This document shows, piece after piece, positions 5,212-7,036 of a stretch of 7,036 bases of DNA; the first letter of the stretch is position 1, and each line of letters opens with the position of its first letter. The stretch comes from Bacillota bacterium (GTDB taxonomy: Bacteria; Bacillota; Dethiobacteria; SKNC01). The translations under genes and the position numbers were made by a program. The notes below the pieces were generated by a model. That model was not told the origin of the DNA, ran no database searches, and worked only from the letters and a program-made list of their open reading frames with translations. The stretch lies in assembly GCA_007121375.1 (NCBI GenBank), contig SKLX01000068.1, forward strand, positions 1-7,036, in the 5' to 3' direction.

Positions 5212-5959
5212 AAAGATTAAAGAATACCGCTTCTTTTTAAAGGATACCCTCCGCAAAATTACAGATTTTTCTCAAACGGATCAAAACAAAGGTGTGGAGC
5301 CCCCGCCCGTTGAAAAGCCCTATCCCCCCGAGGCCCCCAGGATCGACCTGCCCCCCAGGGAAAGCTGGGCCAATATCCAGGATATCAGCCTTAATGCCAC
5401 CCTGGCCAATAGAAAAAGCCGGAGAAAATACCTGGAAAAACCCCTGACCCAGGAGGAGCTTTCCTTCCTCCTCTGGGCAACCCAGGGCATAAGGGGAAGG
5501 CCCTTTTCCGGCCATGCTTTCCGGACAGTCCCTTCGGCGGGTTGCCGCCATGCCTTTGAAACCTACCTGGCTCTTTTAAATGTCCAGGGTCTGGAGCAGG
5601 GCATATACCGGTTCCTGCCCCTATCCCACCAGCTTCTCCTGGAGTTTACCCTGGAGGATCTGGAGGAAAAAATAGTAAAAGCAGCTTTCGGCCAAACCTT
5701 TGCCGCCAGGGGTGCCCTCCTCTTCATCTGGACAGCCATTCCCTACCGGATGGAGTGGCGCTACGGTACGGCCTCCCACAAAGTAATTGCCCTGGATGCA
5801 GGCCATGTCTGCCAGAATCTCTACCTGGCCTGTGAAGCCCTTGGAGCAGGGACCTGTGCCATAGCCGCCTATGACCAAACCCTGGCGGATAAACTGGTCA
5901 AGGTGGATGGAGAAGATGAATTTGTCATCTACATGGCCCCTGTAGGGAAGGTTTCTTAG
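5195..5959 (+). CDS. SagB/ThcOx-type nitroreductase family flavoprotein
   Basis: This is 254 residues from GTG 5195 (AGGA at 5183-5186). A GTG at 5204 with GAAGGTGA just before it is an equally good start (251 residues). Either way the gene overlaps the previous one. The nitroreductase fold carries SagB-type signatures: a proline-rich N-terminal extension (PPPVEKPYPPEAPRIDLPP, 36-54), NRKSRRKY (72-79, FMN phosphate contact), LSFLLWATQG (89-98), RTVPSAGCRHAFETYL (110-125), IPYRMEWRYG (182-191), and the closing LDAGHVCQNLYLACEALGAG (200-219) with AIAAYD and DEFVIYMAPVG. SagB-type enzymes oxidise azolines to azoles during peptide maturation, but standalone members like this are common and of unknown substrate. 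No cyclodehydratase or precursor peptide gene is nearby, so a peptide-modifying role is not supported here. Confidence 0.88.
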   Translation: MKPVDKKIKEYRFFLKDTLRKITDFSQTDQNKGVEPPPVEKPYPPEAPRIDLPPRESWANIQDISLNATLANRKSRRKYLEKPLTQEELSFLLWATQGIRGRPFSGHAFRTVPSAGCRHAFETYLALLNVQGLEQGIYRFLPLSHQLLLEFTLEDLEEKIVKAAFGQTFAARGALLFIWTAIPYRMEWRYGTASHKVIALDAGHVCQNLYLACEALGAGTCAIAAYDQTLADKLVKVDGEDEFVIYMAPVGKVS

Positions 5960-5986
5960 AGGCAGACCATCTCGACATGTTCTGTC

Positions 5987-6424
5987 CTACCCGTTATTAT
6001 CCAACTCCTTCAGCCAGCGGGATATGGCTTCTTTTATCTCCTCCCTTACCTCCCGGGTCTTTGCCAGCTTTTCCTGGTAAGTGCCTTGGAAAGCTGAAGG
6101 GTCAGGGAAACTCCAGTGGAGTCTTTTCGCATTACCAGGAAACACCGGGCACTTTTCACCGCTGGCCTGATCACAGACCGTTATTACATAGCTGAAAAGG
6201 GTTCCTTCCTTAAAATAATCAAAAACACTTCTGGTCTCCTTGCCAGAAATATCAATTCCCACTTCCCTCATGGCCTCCACGGCCAGGGGGTTTAATTTTC
6301 CCGGGCTGATTCCAGCACTGTGGGCCTCAAAACGGTCTCCTCCCAGGGTTTCCAGAAAAGCTTCTGCCATCTGGCTCCGGGCCGAGTTATGGATACAAAC
6401 GAAAAGGACCTTTTTTCTTTTCAC
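5987..6424 (-). CDS. arsC: Arsenate reductase, thioredoxin-coupled low-molecular-weight phosphatase type
   Basis: This is 145 residues from GTG 6422-6424, with a GGGAG site 9 bases upstream. The phosphatase loop is C10-IHNSA-R16-S17. The general acid is D107 in SFPDPS (105-110). Two further cysteines stand at C84 (ITVCDQ) and C92 (KCPVFPG), corresponding to the C82/C89 relay of S. aureus and B. subtilis ArsC that passes a disulfide to thioredoxin. Their spacing is 8 rather than 7 residues, a small insertion in the flexible loop. The enzyme reduces arsenate to arsenite in the cytoplasm. The gene starts 22 bases after pstA on the same strand and is probably cotranscribed with it. No ArsR, ArsB or Acr3 gene is in the window. 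The presence of C84 and C92 favours a reductase over a plain tyrosine phosphatase. Confidence 0.93.
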   Translation of the reverse strand: MKRKKVLFVCIHNSARSQMAEAFLETLGGDRFEAHSAGISPGKLNPLAVEAMREVGIDISGKETRSVFDYFKEGTLFSYVITVCDQASGEKCPVFPGNAKRLHWSFPDPSAFQGTYQEKLAKTREVREEIKEAISRWLKELDNNG

Positions 6425-6446
6425 CTTTTTTATCTCCCTTCTTCTT

Positions 6447-7036
6447 TTAGCTGGTCCTGGCCCTCTGGCGGTTAGTTAAATAGTTGGCGGCAAAATTAAT
6501 TAAGATGATAAGAATTATGAGAACTGTTCCCGTGGCATAAGCCTTTTCCATGGATATACCCTCGGCGGCCAGGACATACAGGTGGACCGACATGGAACGG
6601 CCGGGATCAAACAAAGATTTGGGCACCCCCAGGGAACTTCCTGCCGTCAAAATTACGGCGGCAGATTCTCCCACAGCTCTTCCAATACTCAAAATTATCC
6701 CAGTTATTATGCCGGGAAGGGCAGAAGGGACCACAACTCCTACTATGGTTTGCCACCGGGTAGCCCCTAGGGCCAGGCTTCCTTCCTTCAGGGAACCAGA
6801 AACGGAATTCATAGCCTCTTCAGCTGTCCGCACCATAGTGGGCAGGATCATCAGAGCCAGGGTAAGGCCACCTGAAAGAATAGACCAGCCCATACCTAAA
6901 AAAATCACAAAGAAAGCAAACCCAAAGATTCCAAATATGATGGAAGGTATTCCTGCCAGAGATTCGGTTGTAAAGCGTATAACCTTTAAAAGCTTTCCTT
7001 TTTTCTTATATTCCGTTAAATAGATAGCAGAACCTA
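6447..7036 (-). CDS. pstA: Phosphate ABC transporter permease PstA, N-terminal part off the window
   Basis: The minus-strand frame is open from the right edge to a TAA at 6447-6449, giving the last 195 residues of a protein usually 280-300 long. It reads GSAIYLTEYKKKG at the edge, then FTTESLAGIPSIIFGIFGF, a typical PstA passage. Several membrane helices follow, with the ABC-permease coupling loop LKEGSLALGATRWQTIVGVVVPS and then GIILSIGRAVGESAAVILTAG. PstA pairs with PstC as the membrane channel of the high-affinity phosphate importer, driven by PstB. It also lets arsenate in. No frameshift or stop breaks the visible part. The usual next gene, pstB, is not downstream; arsC is. The upstream genes (pstS, pstC) would lie beyond the right edge. 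Confidence 0.93.
   Translation of the reverse strand, partial: GSAIYLTEYKKKGKLLKVIRFTTESLAGIPSIIFGIFGFAFFVIFLGMGWSILSGGLTLALMILPTMVRTAEEAMNSVSGSLKEGSLALGATRWQTIVGVVVPSALPGIITGIILSIGRAVGESAAVILTAGSSLGVPKSLFDPGRSMSVHLYVLAAEGISMEKAYATGTVLIILIILINFAANYLTNRQRARTS

Noticed and set aside
5237..5551. 104-residue minus-strand open frame inside the nitroreductase gene
   Set aside because: It is a shadow of a well-supported gene; its Gly/Pro-rich composition is the complement of the proline-rich region of SagB.
5960..5988. Imperfect hairpin (AGGCAGA with TCTGTCCT) between the convergent nitroreductase and arsC genes
   Set aside because: The stem is short with a bulge and has no T run on either strand, so I do not call it a terminator.
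6550..7023. 157-residue plus-strand open frame opposite pstA
   Set aside because: It is antisense to a clearly recognisable PstA sequence, has no family-like motifs, and reflects the codon bias of the real gene.

Overview
The window looks like a chromosomal stretch from a Clostridia-type Firmicute of low to moderate GC. The reasons are strong AGGAGG-like ribosome binding sites, several GTG starts, AT-rich intergenic DNA, a SplB-type radical SAM enzyme, and a B. subtilis/S. aureus-type ArsC. I see no rRNA, tRNA, CRISPR array or insertion sequence. The genus cannot be fixed from the sequence.

Layout. Positions 1-760 are very AT-rich. They hold the N-terminus of a polytopic membrane protein cut by the left edge (minus strand, possibly a GHKL/AgrC-like sensor kinase). 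Next is a 59-residue two-helix membrane protein (minus) that looks like the N-terminal remnant of a CPBP-family intramembrane protease. Positions 773-1783 (plus) encode an FdhE-like protein with four CxxC motifs and, unusually, a textbook twin-arginine signal. It ends at a long hairpin terminator (1821-1860). Facing it from the other strand is a short degenerate coding remnant resembling the C-terminus of a UPF0145/YbjQ protein.

Positions 2059-4671 form a minus-strand run of four genes. In order of transcription they are a SplB-like radical SAM protein, a 100-residue Gly/Ala-rich protein of unknown function, a diacylglycerol/lipid kinase, and a small membrane-anchored protein with an Ada-type zinc domain that ends at a terminator (1986-2007). 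The first two are tightly spaced. The kinase is set off by an 18-bp perfect palindrome and the Ada-type gene has its own promoter, so the run is probably more than one transcript.

Positions 4750-5959 (plus) are a translationally overlapping pair, both apparently flavoproteins: a pyridoxamine 5'-phosphate oxidase-like protein and a SagB-type nitroreductase. They converge on a minus-strand unit at the right edge, pstA (phosphate ABC permease, 5' end off the window) followed 22 bp later by arsC (arsenate reductase). Arsenate enters cells through phosphate transporters, so this adjacency is functionally sensible, but arsC lies where pstB is usually found.

Nothing here is clearly a wholly new system. 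The points most worth a second look are the Tat signal on the FdhE-like protein, the pstA-arsC junction, the symmetric inverted repeat between the divergent promoters at 636-718, the helically phased triple repeat upstream of the kinase-like gene, and the palindrome at 3438-3455.
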